Under the pieces are notes generated by a model. The model was not told the origin of the DNA. It made no database searches and saw nothing but the letters and a program-made list of their open reading frames with translations. Position numbers and translations under genes: made by a program. From Paragonimus skrjabini miyazakii (lineage: Eukaryota > Platyhelminthes > Trematoda > Plagiorchiida > Troglotrematidae): 64,000 bases of DNA. Of this stretch, positions 1-11,525 are shown one piece after another; the stretch's first letter is position 1, and each line of letters starts with the position of its first letter. The DNA lies in the NCBI GenBank assembly GCA_014338405.1, contig JTDE01000109.1, positions 152,386 to 216,385 of the forward strand, read 5' to 3'.

Positions 1-8
1 CATTTTAG

Positions 9-340
9 CTACTGTATTGTCGTACTCAATACCCATTCTGGTAATCATGAACGGTCACGCAGGCCCGCTGCCATTATCTCTTCATGCAAAGACCTCAAGT
101 GCTCCCGCGTACAGTTTGTTAAGAGATGTGAACGGGTTGGCCGCCTTTAAAGGACCGGAAGAACCGATTGGTCGATATACAGTGCTGTCAAAGAGCGTCA
201 CCAAAAAAAATGGCCTAGCGAAAGGAGGCTATTACGTAGCTAGCTATTGCACTCGAACGCCCGTTGCAGACTCTTCCAGACGTTCGCAGTCCCAGCATAA
301 TATGGAACGGTCCTATGTGCCTAGTATTTCCACGAGTCTG
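9..340 (+). CDS. Proposed coding exon (internal) of an unrecognised host gene
   Basis: An open frame runs from the very start of the window, just after TTTTAG (acceptor at 7-8), to CTG at 338-340, which is followed by a consensus donor GTAAGT at 341-346. The exon begins with two bases that complete a codon, then reads T-V-L-S-Y-S-I-P; it ends on a full codon (phase 0), as the next exon needs. The roughly 110 encoded residues are polar, with segments such as GLAAFKGPEEPIGRYTVL and KKNGLAKGGYYVASYC, and become Ser/Arg-rich toward the end. I do not recognise a domain. The frame stays open past the donor to 448, but composition becomes less protein-like there. Exon status is inferred from splice signals and phase; the upstream pyrimidine tract lies outside the window, so the acceptor is the weakest part. 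Confidence 0.5.
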
Positions 341-3300
341 GTAAGTTGTTTTTCCGGAAGAAGCAAACAGAGTAATTCGAGCAGTTTGTTCAACAAATCG
401 TTTGCCTGCAAAAAATCTGACACTCGGTGTAAACGTGGCGACGTCTGATAGTGAACTCATCCTCAGAATTGGAACGTTGTGCTTCGAATTACTCTGTTAG
501 ACACAAAGTTGTCGTGCATTTCGTTAAAACGTCAACATGTGTGGACAGCAAAGATTTCGGTGGCACCCACTGGACTCAGATTATTGCAAAACAGTGTCAT
601 TTTGTAAGAAATCAATAATTTTTACATTAGAGGTTACCATTAAGGTGTAACAACGTTGCAACCTGCTTGGTCGTTCTAGTGCCGTAATCCACCGTCTTGG
701 TTCAGCCAATTTAATTTATTTGACATGAGTTTAGACAAATCACTTTGACTGCAAGACTCTTTCAGACAAACGTGGCGCAGCAGTTCATCGACTTTCTGAT
801 TAGTTGACACTGATCACATTCCGGTATGATATACCATTTTATAAATGGGTATCGATTCGTTTCCGTTAGGTGATAACATCTGTCGTAAAGTCACCACATC
901 GTTCTGTGAAATTGTTGGCTCATTCCAATCTTGCTAGAGTAAGCGTCTGAAAACATGCTGAACGAAGAAACGTATTCCGTCATTGCAAGGGAGTATTAAG
1001 GCAAAGCTGAGAATCGGAAGTGGAAATTCGCATTCTCGCGCCCAGAAACGCGATAGCTTAATTTAGTACGAGAAAGGTAAAAACAAATATGTAAGTGAAT
1101 GATTAAATGACAATTCGTGAGGTCTGAGGTGACTAAAAACAGTCGGCTTGTTCATCTCATTTCACTTTTTTACCATCCTAATGCGTAAACATGCATAAGC
1201 CATGTAGATAAAGCTTAACGTTTTTTGACTTTTACTGTATTTTTGTCATAACCACAGGAAAGTTACACTTGAAAAGTCATCACAGCTGGATTTGGCATGT
1301 GTGTGAATTGTGGTACAAATGTGCAGATGGTATAAGCGACAGGTTCGTATTGGTAGACATGAAGGGAGAAGAGAAACTAACCAAGTGTACGACCTTCTCA
1401 TCGTTTTCATTACGAATGTGATACGTAAGAACGGTTAGAATTTGTATGAGAACAAGTTGACCGGGAACTTAGTAGACATGGGCATTTCCGTTAATTATAA
1501 CCACAATAACCACACATTTCAACTGAACAAATTCAAATATTGGTAGGTTATTGTAACACTCCATTTGTAAAGCAAACATTCCACAGACTATGCTGAATGC
1601 GAATAGTAAGGTGATGTATTACGAACTAGCAAAGACAGACTGGATGCTTGACGACAACAGTTGCCGCATCATCTTATGATTTGTCTGTAAGACATGCAAA
1701 ACGGATCGAGGTGTTTATATAACTGAGACAGGTGCAATCAGAGGCATGTGATCAACTTTCTTTGCCACAGATAACACAATTTAGAAATCCTCATTGAAAA
1801 CAAATGGCCGTGTCCTTAGGAACGAACTGATTCTTCCAGTGTGATAAACAAGAATTTGTTTTCAGTTAACACCTGGTTTCCATAGGTTGCATCTATATCA
1901 TCCACACTGGTTTCTGAGTCTTGTTTCCTCGTCATCCGACATTTTGTCTGCGCGGGTTAAGCTATCATCAATGGTGTTTACGGTAAACAACGTGCTACAA
2001 ACCAACGATCGGGTGTTTGTCTGTCGTAGCTTCTGACATTTGACCAAACTGACAATTCTGAACTCTTTATTTACTGGCAACAATAAACCTTGTTTCGCAG
2101 TACGTGAAAACTTTTATTTTTCCTGTGTTACAATGTGTTCTTCGCATTCAGACTGGATAGTTCTATAGCAGCGTCTTTCGCAAGTAATAACTTTTAAGGC
2201 CCTTGCAATGTCCAGTTAGACTGGACCAAACGTAGCATTATTTGAAATACGCATGCGGTCTGCCAGAAAAATGTTCACACACAGATGCAGGCACCGTGTT
2301 CATTGATCCTACTTATCGCACGCGTACCACCCACGAACGTTGGCACAAGTGTTTATTCTTTGAGTTTCAGTTCGTATTCACAGTTATGCCCACGATAATC
2401 TCTGGGTACTTCACTATGAGAATAGATCATGTGAGTGCATTCTTTTCTACAGTTTGTCATGCCATCTGAAGTTAAATAGACCAGGTTAGTGAGGGAATGT
2501 TATATTTAACATTGATACTGTTCTGAGTTGATAGAAACTGGTTTTTCAAGACGTAGTAACACAGTAAACAGCTTACGCGCGCACAGAAAATTGACACATA
2601 TTCGTGTATTACCGCAGCCTTCGATGGACAGTTCACATCAGTTTCTCTCTTCAGGCTCGATTACTTGTTAAGGAACAGCCCAAACAAGCAGCATGGAATA
2701 CCTGTTCCCTTGAGAGGCCGTTATGTCACTTTACCTCTGTCTCAAATGTTTTAGTTTCTTACATCCTACAGTCGCCAATTCAATGACTCTCAGGTGAACT
2801 TAGAATTGACCATAAAACCTGGGAGTTATTATCATGTGAGAGTTTTTCCATGAGTTATTTGCACCAGACCTTTCAAAAGATCTAGCTTCAACAGGTATCC
2901 AGTCCACTATAATTCCTTTGCATGATGTTATGAGGAAATGAATAGGTTGACAACCGTTGTGTCAAGAGTTGTGAAAAAATGGGACTAGGGGTTATCACGA
3001 ACACCATACTCAGCTCACTTACTCATGGTTAACGAGATCAGTGCAAGTACAGACTGCTGTTGTCGGACCGCATATCCAAAACATCACCGTCACCCACACC
3101 ACTTAGAATTATTGTGCGGGTATAACAGCCACTACAAGTTTTTGGGTTGATAACTGGCAGTATTATATTTTGAACATCGTTATTCAACATCAAACCACAT
3201 CAAGTCAGCCTGACGGAATATGATTAGCCTCCAAGGAGAAGATAGGTGTTGCCCACTTTGGTAACAGCTGGACATAGTCACTCATCTAACCACCAGGGAG

Positions 3301-6300
3301 ATGCGTAGGTTGAGCGGCACAAAGCACATGCTCCATGTTAATAACAATACCACCTGCATCAAAGAAGCCGGTGATTGTGAAGAAAAAGAAACTTCAACAG
3401 CTAAAGGTACCACGAGTGCACAGACAACTCAGGTCAACGTGATTGTTTGTAACCATGTATTATACCAAGCCCTAACCTTCAGGACACTGTAGTCATATGA
3501 AGAGCAGACAAACATAACTCGATGTATTAGTTACACTAATCACACAGAAGATGAACGAATGTCTAGTAACCAACGGCCTGCGTGTCTTGCTACCTGACAT
3601 TTTCGTATTGGCCTAACCATGCACGTCGATCATTCACCAGACCAATTCAAACTGAGTAAGAAATCAACACACGAACGAACCGTTCTTGTATTAATACTGA
3701 GTCAGGTTACCTTATTTCAATACTGTCGACTGTGCATGTTGTCTCCAACCCAGTGGTCATGTTGTTCTGCCTGATCTGCAAAAGTCCGTTTCAAAAGATT
3801 GATCAATGCTGACAGCGTTTATTGTCGAGGTGGTGAACAAGGAACGTGCATCTTGTCGCCTGTTTTTAACCACTTCCACACTAACATGCATTGTGCACCT
3901 GGACTAACGTCGAAGACGATATTGTTATTCTGTTGTTATATCTCGCTTCACAGAAACTATTGAAATGTTAAGTACAACTAGACAAATTCTGAGCCCACAA
4001 TTTGTAGGTGATCAGGCGTGATGCGAGTTCTGGTGAGTTCCTAGTTGGTTAACCATCCTCTGGCGTTGTCATCGTTCAACGGCATCAGGATAAACACTAC
4101 TCTATAAACTAGAGCTTGCCCTTCAGACCTGGGTAGTGTTTTCTCCACACGTTTAGCGTTAAAGCACTCTGGGTAGCCGGTATTACAAAGAATGCTTTTC
4201 AGGAAAGCCGCACGATGGATCCCTGTTCCTTCTAGAGGATAAAAACACATTAATAGTGTGTGTATATATGCTTATATGCCCGGGTGTACTTTCTGTGTAC
4301 ATTGCTTAAATGGTGTCGTCTAAGTTTCAGTGTAGGGGAGACATTAGGAAATAGGTTTGGTTCATGGTTTCTGGTTTCTTCCTCAACGGTGCTAATGATA
4401 ACGCTGGTTTACAAAATTGTTTGTGCCCAGTCCTGAGAGGTGGTTNNNNNNNNNNNNNNNNNNNNNNNNNNNNNNNNNNNNNNNNNNNNNNNNNNNNNNN
4501 NNNNNNNNNNNNNNNNNNNNNNNNNNNNNNNNNNNNNNNNNNNNNGCTCCTCACAACCTGAAAATGACTGTTAAATTGGTTGGTGGTAGAACGTACGCTT
4601 AGCAAAAGTCACAATTTCCTAGGGTTAAAACTATTTAACTGCTCGAAAGCGACACCGTTTGGAGTGGGATGATGCATATAGTCGTATTGCCATAAAGAAG
4701 TACTGCAATGGAAGTCTTAGCTGTATAGTGAGAGGATTGGTACATCTTCAACTCCCATGTACGGTGCACTTAAGGGAGACGAGAAAATATACAACCTCCC
4801 TAACGTTGTGAGCAACACTGGCGCAAACATTTGTTGTTGTTGTCGCTAAAATGAAGATATTTATTCCCAAGATAATACGTTAGAATGAACGCATTTGGAC
4901 ATGATGCTACATAAGTCTGAATGTTAGACGCATCCGGACTTTAACTCGATTCGCTGCACACACGTATCGGCGCCTAATTGAACACCTGTTCGAAAGCGGT
5001 AACACACCAGGCTACTTGTTGCACGTTTGCTCACATTTGTCAGTATAACCGACAACTACATGTCAATAGAATGTTTCCAGATCACTTTCCTTGAGTAATG
5101 CTGAAAATCTTAACCAATCAAGAAAGACAGTGATAGTAATTTGTTCATCTGAGTTATATGCCTTTAGTAAGAAGAGGTATACAACTGAATTAAAAATAAC
5201 CTGCACAGGGTGACCTCGTGCAACTTTGTATAACCCATTTGTTGCGGTTGAAAGCTACCTGTCAATAATGATGAGCATCAACGTGAGGTCAAGCTAAAAG
5301 TGAACTGGTCCATACACCGGAACGAAAAGGATTCGAAATAATAACGTCAGTCTACTTGCACTAGATAACTGTCGAGTTTAATATATTGTCCATTCGGAGA
5401 AGATTAAATGGCACGACTCATCCTGTTGATCTGTGTCCATTCACAATAAGTCTGTTTATGGCGTTCGCTGGACAAATACAGGAATATGGCCGAACCGTCA
5501 GGTATATCTGTTAAATCAAAATGGACTTGACGCAAATCCACTTACGCTGGCGCATAACATAAACATTAACAGTAAACAGACTGTCTATTTTATTGTAATG
5601 CGATGGGTGATCCTTATTGGCGTTCCTTCTTCTCCATATTGCAAAAAATGGTTTGTCTGAGAAGGTTAACTTCAAATTCCAGCTAATACAGTTTTATCAT
5701 GTACCGTATTTCACCGTATGGGGGGCGTCCGATGTCTCAAAGTCAGTCAGGTTTATCAGTGAAGTGGGTTATCAAGTACGGGTACATATCACGTTCCAAA
5801 TGTGAAGCGGGATGTAATCAACCCTTATCTTATTTTTTCACATATTTAATAAGTTGTATTGTAGCCTCTAAGTGTATACTACTTGTTATATGAAAGCAAA
5901 AGTGGACAGCCGACCAAAGTTTCTGTCATCTAAAAAGAAGTTAAAGACTGCTTTCATTTTCTCACAGAGCTGCATAGTGAACGAATATTCTACTGCAGGA
6001 GGTTTTGTTCTAAAAGTCTATATGAAATTATTAACAGTCTCACCGGCGTTGGAGTGAAACTTCACTCATATGGTGGCATCGTTGGGTGTAACTATGATTA
6101 TATCGTCTTGCTTGTTAAAATACACAAGCAATGCAATATGTGTAAGACCGCTCAGCGACTGACCACCGCTGTGGCATTCGTACAGTACAAGAATGTAATC
6201 TACTGACGACATGTGGCAAGGAGGAAAATGAAGCATGATGCATCATTTCGAAAGAGGCTAGCTGAAAAATCTTTGAGAATTCGACAGCTTCAGTTTATAT

Positions 6301-6470
6301 TAACCAGAACCCCACTACTTACCAGCAGTTAAAATACCACTAAACAATTTTAAACATTTGTTTGATTTCAACTTGGAAAGAAGTCCTACTCGTGAGGTCG
6401 GCGATGACAATCAACAAGACAGTTACTATGTCCCGTTTCGGGGTGTTTGGGCAATTCCAGCGCTGCTTAC
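341..6470 (+). other. Intron 1, first part: no gene seen; assembly gap at 4446-4545
   Basis: About 6.1 kb after the donor at 341 with only short open frames of random-looking composition. A run of exactly 100 N occupies 4446-4545, a conventional scaffold gap of unknown true length. No element family could be recognised; old decayed repeats are likely but not demonstrable by eye. Confidence 0.5.
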
Positions 6471-6474
6471 AAGA

Positions 6475-6705
6475 AAATGTGGCTGAGCATTCACAAATGA
6501 TCATTCAGTCGTGCCTAATATGAGGTCAATGGTTCAGTGGACAGCACAGTTGCTTCATGAATGTGTAGTCGGAGTTATAATCCCGGCCGTGCTTAGTGCA
6601 GGGATATGCAGTACTGGTGAGTTCTTACAAGAACAAAACTCACGTACAGAGCTTTTTGAAAGGAGCTGACTGAAAAGTACTGCACGAATCGAACTTGCCG
6701 AAATC
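6475..6705 (+). mobile_element. Hammerhead-ribozyme SINE, old copy
   Basis: Matches the family seen at 52.3 kb. The segment GTCGTGCCTAA...GAGGTCAATGG at about 6509-6533 corresponds to the region before and into Pol III box A, followed by a box B-like TTATAATCCCGG near 6575, a ribozyme remnant at 6609-6652, and a body with GCTGACTGAAAAGT that aligns to the family's CCGACTGGAAAGT. Box A has drifted (GGTTCAGTGG for GGCGCAGTGG). It lies in intron 1 in the same orientation as the host gene. Ends are approximate. Confidence 0.65.
6609..6652 (+). ncRNA. Decayed hammerhead ribozyme in SINE
   Basis: The core reads CTGGTGA (6614-6620) instead of CTGANGA. It is followed by an intact 5-bp stem II, GTTCT/AGAAC with loop TACA, then AAAAC in place of GAAAC. 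Stem II differs in sequence from the 52.3-kb copy but still pairs, which suggests compensatory drift before decay. Two core positions are mutated, so activity is not expected. Confidence 0.55.
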
Positions 6706-9032
6706 AGTCCCAAGGAGAGGGATTTCATCAAAATAGTTAACCAAAGGTGATTATTTTGAGCTGAACGTTTCTGAACGGAATCTGCTTTTTACTGTGGGAC
6801 CGATGGTCTACGCCAGGATGAGCACCGTCTTAACAGGGGTGGTGTATGTTTACGTACAGTATAAGTTGTGGACGTCAGTAATCAACTTTTCAAGTCGGCT
6901 GCTTAGTGCAAACATTATATCTGCATCTCAGGCTACTTCGTATGTCAGAACAAAAACGTCCTAACGTGAGAGTTTCTTCATTTCGAATCTTCTCTTCCAA
7001 CTTTGTTCTTTTAATTCATTCACCCTATTCGAAATTATACACGTTCGACAAACGGCTCATTCTTCCATTAGAATACAAAGAGGTTTGAAAAAACCGAATA
7101 ACAGCCACTTTCGTAATCCGACATAGTTCACCATGCACATTAGTAGTTTGTAGTCTCCTCAAGCCTCTAGCTCAGCTGGTTTCTCCATTTCTATTCTATG
7201 TACTGCTTTCACTAATCCAAAGTAACGTGAAGATTACACAATCAACTTATTACATTCAGCTGCAAAAATAATCGGAACACAACCTGCTCTGTAAACTAGG
7301 CATACAACTACCGTTCACTGCAATCGAAAAAGTTCGTGTTGTACAGTCAGTCGCTTGTTTGGTTCGACAACCTTTATTGCTTATGTTAATCTAAACAAAC
7401 TCGGCACCTGTACCGCGGTTTTCGATCTGTCGCCGAATCACCACTTATGATGGGTTGGGTGATCAACCAGCACTGGCTAAGGGAGATGACGGCTAGTAGG
7501 ATACTGTGGTGATTCATTGGCACATGTAACCGTGATAAACATTTGACCAGTTGCAGATGAGTGAAACAGGCACGTGTTCAGTCATACTGCCTAACTGCGG
7601 TCCATTTGGTTTCACTATGTTCAACAGAAAACTGCGAATAGTTGTCGGGTGACAGCTGCATATAATGTCTGAAGACAAAAAACAGGGTTGTCAGTGCCGG
7701 TCAAGGTGTGCGGATCTGGACTTATGTGAGTACCGTAACGGTTGTGTTGCGCTAATCAATAAGTGACCTTGATTTTGTGTTGAAAAAGCTTTTTTCAATA
7801 CAGTTAGGAAAACTGTTCCTTGTGGTCCATTGATAATCTCTCTAAGAACAACAACAGCGTTCAGTTGTGCATTGGTTTTCACTCAGGAAACGACCATCGA
7901 AGTTTAAGTGGATAATCACCAAATGCCTGCCTTGTATTATATATTCCATCTCAAGTGAGTTTTTCGCTCTGGGAACTCTCGTGATAATCTGATTATCAAT
8001 CTTTAGCCTATTAGTTAAATCCCGTCCATATTTTAGTGGCTGACAGCAGAATCAGTACACCGACAAACCCGGATGAAGTATACATAAGAGTTACTGCATC
8101 GCATACCAAGGAGATAGACCATTGTGAGCAAGAAATGACCCTAGTGTAATGTCCATGTTGAAGGCTTACGGTGGCGTTATTAAAACGTTGATCAGCTTCA
8201 TCTTCTCTTCAAGCAAGGGATATCGGTTTTATTCCATCTCTCAGTGAAACTTTGTTATATAAATGAACTTGATCCATTAGAGGAATCCAGAATTTACCGA
8301 ATACTCTGTCGCAAGCTAATTTTCCTGTTGTGGTTTAGTCACTAAACACGGCTTGTTGGATCGTGTCCAGTTTATGGTCTACTATTAAATTATCTGTAAA
8401 AAACAGTCCATGTAGAATGTACGTGTACATTTGCATATCCTCTCCCACAAAAACGTGATACTAGAGTGGTTAATTACCTGTCAGTAATACAACTCCTTTC
8501 TCTCCAGACGGCCATCTTGATCGCAATGGTATTTCTTCTAAAGCTGCGGCATATCTGGCAGAATGCCAGCACAACCGTCCAGCGGGGAAAAATAATCACG
8601 TGACTTATGCTACCCAGTCACGTGCGCAGCCGTGACTATGTCGGGTTGCATGAGTGGACATTCCAACTGGTGGTTGCAAGTGGGTCTCATGTTGAGCGGT
8701 AAACTGAAGTAGCGAGCTAACTGCATTTTCCAGACGAATAACTTAAAGCACGAACTTACCGTAGTAGTGAAAGCTTCTCGAACTATTGTACAGGATGGGT
8801 ATCGTTTCAAGATAATGAAAACGTTGAAGGTAAAATAGGATAGAGTTTTACACACTACTTATCAGTAACTCAATTTCAGTGCTCATCGGTGGCGTTGGTA
8901 GTCTCTAGCGTGAACTGATTGAGAAATCCTGCTTGGGCAGTCAATCAGCTGGATTATTTGGTGGATTCCATATGACATAGTTGGTTGGGTGGGTAACTAG
9001 GACCAAATGTTAAATGTCTGAGCTTCCAGCAT
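6706..9032 (+). other. Intron 1 sequence, nothing recognised
   Basis: No coding frame, RNA gene or repeat could be supported. Short open frames on both strands have random composition. Confidence 0.5.
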
Positions 9033-9112
9033 GACTACGTAGCTCAGTTGGTAGAGCACTTGCCGCGTTTGGGCATAGTGTTTCTGTCGCTGGTTCGAAT
9101 CCAGCCGAAGTC
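9033..9112 (+). mobile_element. tRNA-like element (tRNA pseudogene or SINE head)
   Basis: Folds partly as a tRNA. Acceptor arms GACTACG (9033-9039) and CGAAGTC (9106-9112) pair at 6 of 7 positions. The D arm is GCTC-AGTTGGTA-GAGC. The T arm is a perfect GCTGG-TTCGAAT-CCAGC directly before the acceptor strand. Box A (TAGCTCAGTTGG) and box B (GGTTCGAATCC) match Pol III consensus. The 30 nt between D and T arms do not form a normal anticodon arm: only TGCC/GGCA pairs, and the base at position 33 is C rather than U. A functional tRNA is therefore unlikely. It is distinct from the ribozyme SINE family, and a decayed relative lies at 26.77 kb. Confidence 0.6.
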
Positions 9113-9734
9113 CAGATTTTTCGCAAATGGATCTCAAATACGTGAATAAGTTTTTTCGAAATAAACAAACACTATGTCTTAATGAGATATTCTAATGTTC
9201 TTTGTGATTTTTCATAGTAACTGGATATTTGGTTCAGATTACCAAAGAGATACAAATTAAAGAATGAGAGTTCAACGATCTAGACGACCGGTCCAACTTG
9301 GACACTCGTCCAAAAGTATAAGTGAAACAACCGGTCACACGAATCAGTTAAATGATGCGACTTTCTGACACAGGCGGAAACACTAAGAGACCGGTGTTAA
9401 TTTTATGATAAGGCTCACAAAGTAGTACAGTGTAGACTAAAAGGTTGTTCCTGAACGTGAGGTCTTCTAACATTACCTCATCTTTGACATAGAGGTGAAA
9501 ATGTTGGGCTTCCTGAAACCGACAAAATCATACTATTTTCGTTGTTAAAGACAGCATGTATTCCCAGGAGTGAACAACCTTACACTAATGCCAAAACCTT
9601 ATCCAGGCGAAAAGTCATATCATTTTTGTGCAGTAATAACTTCGAGATATGGTGAGTAGGAAATGTGATGGCTGTTTACACCGACCACTTACAGTGGACA
9701 GTAATGTCACTTGACAACGCATTGGTCTCAACTT
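9113..9734 (+). other. Intron 1 sequence, nothing recognised
   Basis: Spacer between the tRNA-like element and the 3' end of the PLE at 9735. No supported feature. Confidence 0.45.
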
Positions 9735-11253
9735 AACAAAACATGAACAAAGCAGTAACAAGACGGATAGTGGTAGATGCTAGCATTTCGTATTACCTCT
9801 TGAGTATCAAATAACTATAACCAGGAACATATATGTGACAATATTGGGCTGGGGGATGACGGGTGGCCAACATGTGTCTGGTGACAGACGGGGCCGGAAG
9901 TTTACTTGATCCTGGAACGAAGAAAGTAGACTGCGCAGTTACATCCCGAACCCATTTCGGCAGATGTTCCTTCATCCTAGATTTGGAGCACCTATCGGTT
10001 CTGCCGATGTAACTTTCGCCGCGGTTGCACAAAAATTGATAAATACAGTGTGAGTTGGCGCCATTAAGTTGCTCTCCCTTTACTGAAGATAACGGTACCC
10101 CACGAGTTCGTTCGACGACTACCATTTTGGCCGCATTGTATGCTCGCTTAATGGAGGCGACGAGACGTTTTCTTGTTCGAAGTGGAGAAGTGTCACCTTT
10201 GAATGGCAGTTCATTGTAGACTTTCTTCTTCCCAACCGTGGAAACCTTGTCTACTGCTACACGTTGCTGGCTGTGTCTGTTGACAAATCTCAGCGGATAC
10301 CCATTATCCTGCAACGCCGTCGTAAGTAGTCGGAGTTCATTAGCTAAACATTCTGATGAACAGATGCGTCTGGCTCGCGTAAACAATGTTCTGACCAATG
10401 CTTGCTTGTTCCTCGTTGGTGTAAAGCTTGTAACGTGAGTGTACTGACCAGTCCAGGTGGAGTTTTGATACACATTCTATCTTACTGATCCATCATCCTT
10501 GCGGCCGATGAGGATATCTAAAACGGTAGGCGTCCGTTCTTTTCCACCTCACAGATGACCGTCAGATTAGCATGACATGTTGAACCGGTTCACTATCTCA
10601 TTGATCCTTTGCGAAGATTGCGCAAACATGAGAATATCACCCACATTACGCTTGTACAACGGCAGCGACGAAATGTCTTGCGCCATTCACCTCTCTACCA
10701 TTAGCATGAAAAAATCCGCTAGCATCGGTCCTAATGGACTGCCCTTGGCGACCCCGTCTATTTGTCGATAAGGCTCACCCTGAAAACTGAAATTGATATT
10801 CTCCGTGCAGAGTAGTAGAGACAGTTTAAGTATATACGTGGGAATTTTTATATCGGAACCTTCAGTCTCGATGAGATCACATATAAATTCAATTGTCTCT
10901 TGTAATGGGACATTCATGTACAATGATTGTATGTCTATTGAACACATGACTTTGTCTGCTAGGTTGCCTTTGTTGAGATCTTCAATTAAATCAAGTGAGT
11001 CTTTAACGGTATATGTGTCAAATTTCCGTTTTAATGGCGTCAGAGCCTGTACCAACCATCGAGCCAGTTTGTGCTGTGGGGCATTGCTGATGGACAGAAC
11101 TGGTCTGAGTGGCACACCCAGTTTGTGTGTTTTAGGTAGGCCATACAGTTGCGGTGTTGATGAACCACTGGGTGTTAGAGATTTAAAAGTACCTTCATCA
11201 ATTATTCGATGTAGCAGCAACAAATCAAGGTGTCGAATTATTCGTGCTCTCAC
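9735..11253 (-). pseudogene. Penelope-like element RT + GIY-YIG endonuclease, degenerate (copy C)
   Basis: Reading on the minus strand from 11253, the RT part shows LYGLPKTHKLGVPLRP, motif A CSIDIQSLYMNVPL with its Asp kept, and motif B RQIDGVAKGSPLGPMLADFF. The catalytic YVDD has become NVGD near 10640. A deletion after NGRLPF (about 10525) shifts the frame. The frame entered near 10473 has WTGQY, then TLFTRARRICSSE, then the endonuclease: CIYQFLCNRGESYIGRTDR and MKEHLPKW, which are the GIY-YIG core and the PLE Cys region. A TAA follows ILKR near 9793, but the frame continues as YEMLASTTIRLVT to TAA near 9740; copy E has Glu codon GAA at the equivalent site, so this is a nonsense mutation. 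5'-truncated at the junction with copy C'. Inactive. Confidence 0.9.
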
Positions 11254-11525
11254 AATTCGTCACCGTGAATCCCTAAAAGACCTGAGAAATAAGAATGTTG
11301 TCGTGCTTAAGCCAGATAAATCTTTTGGTGCCATAGTTATGGATAAGGACGAGTACATTCGAAACGACGAAAGCAAATTCCAACGCATCAACAAAGTGGG
11401 AAAGGTGACCGATATAGAAGGCCGAATATTTCGACACCTTGATCTGCTGCTACTACATTGAATAATTGATGAAGGTACTTTTAAATCTCTAAAATCCAGT
11501 GGTTCATCAGCACCGCAACCGTAAC
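11254..11525 (+). pseudogene. PLE RT N-terminal fragment, inverted partner of copy C (C')
   Basis: Plus-strand frame reads SLKDLRNKNVVVLKPDKS, then GAIVMDKDEYIR and HLDLLLLH, the typical PLE region just before the RT core. It ends in a stop, followed by a segment (about 11434-11520) that is the reverse complement of 11149-11235 with few differences. The two PLE pieces thus sit head to head: C on minus and C' on plus. C' is truncated 3' just after the conserved GTFKSL-SGSS region. This resembles the inverted structure at 40-43 kb. Confidence 0.85.

Noticed and set aside
4446..4545. Possible feature across the first N run
   Set aside because: Flanks match nothing else in the window, so neither its content nor its true length can be inferred.
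10793..11253. First half of a 222-codon plus-strand frame across PLE copy C
   Set aside because: This part is the antisense shadow of the minus-strand RT; only the part after 11254 is real PLE coding sequence on plus.
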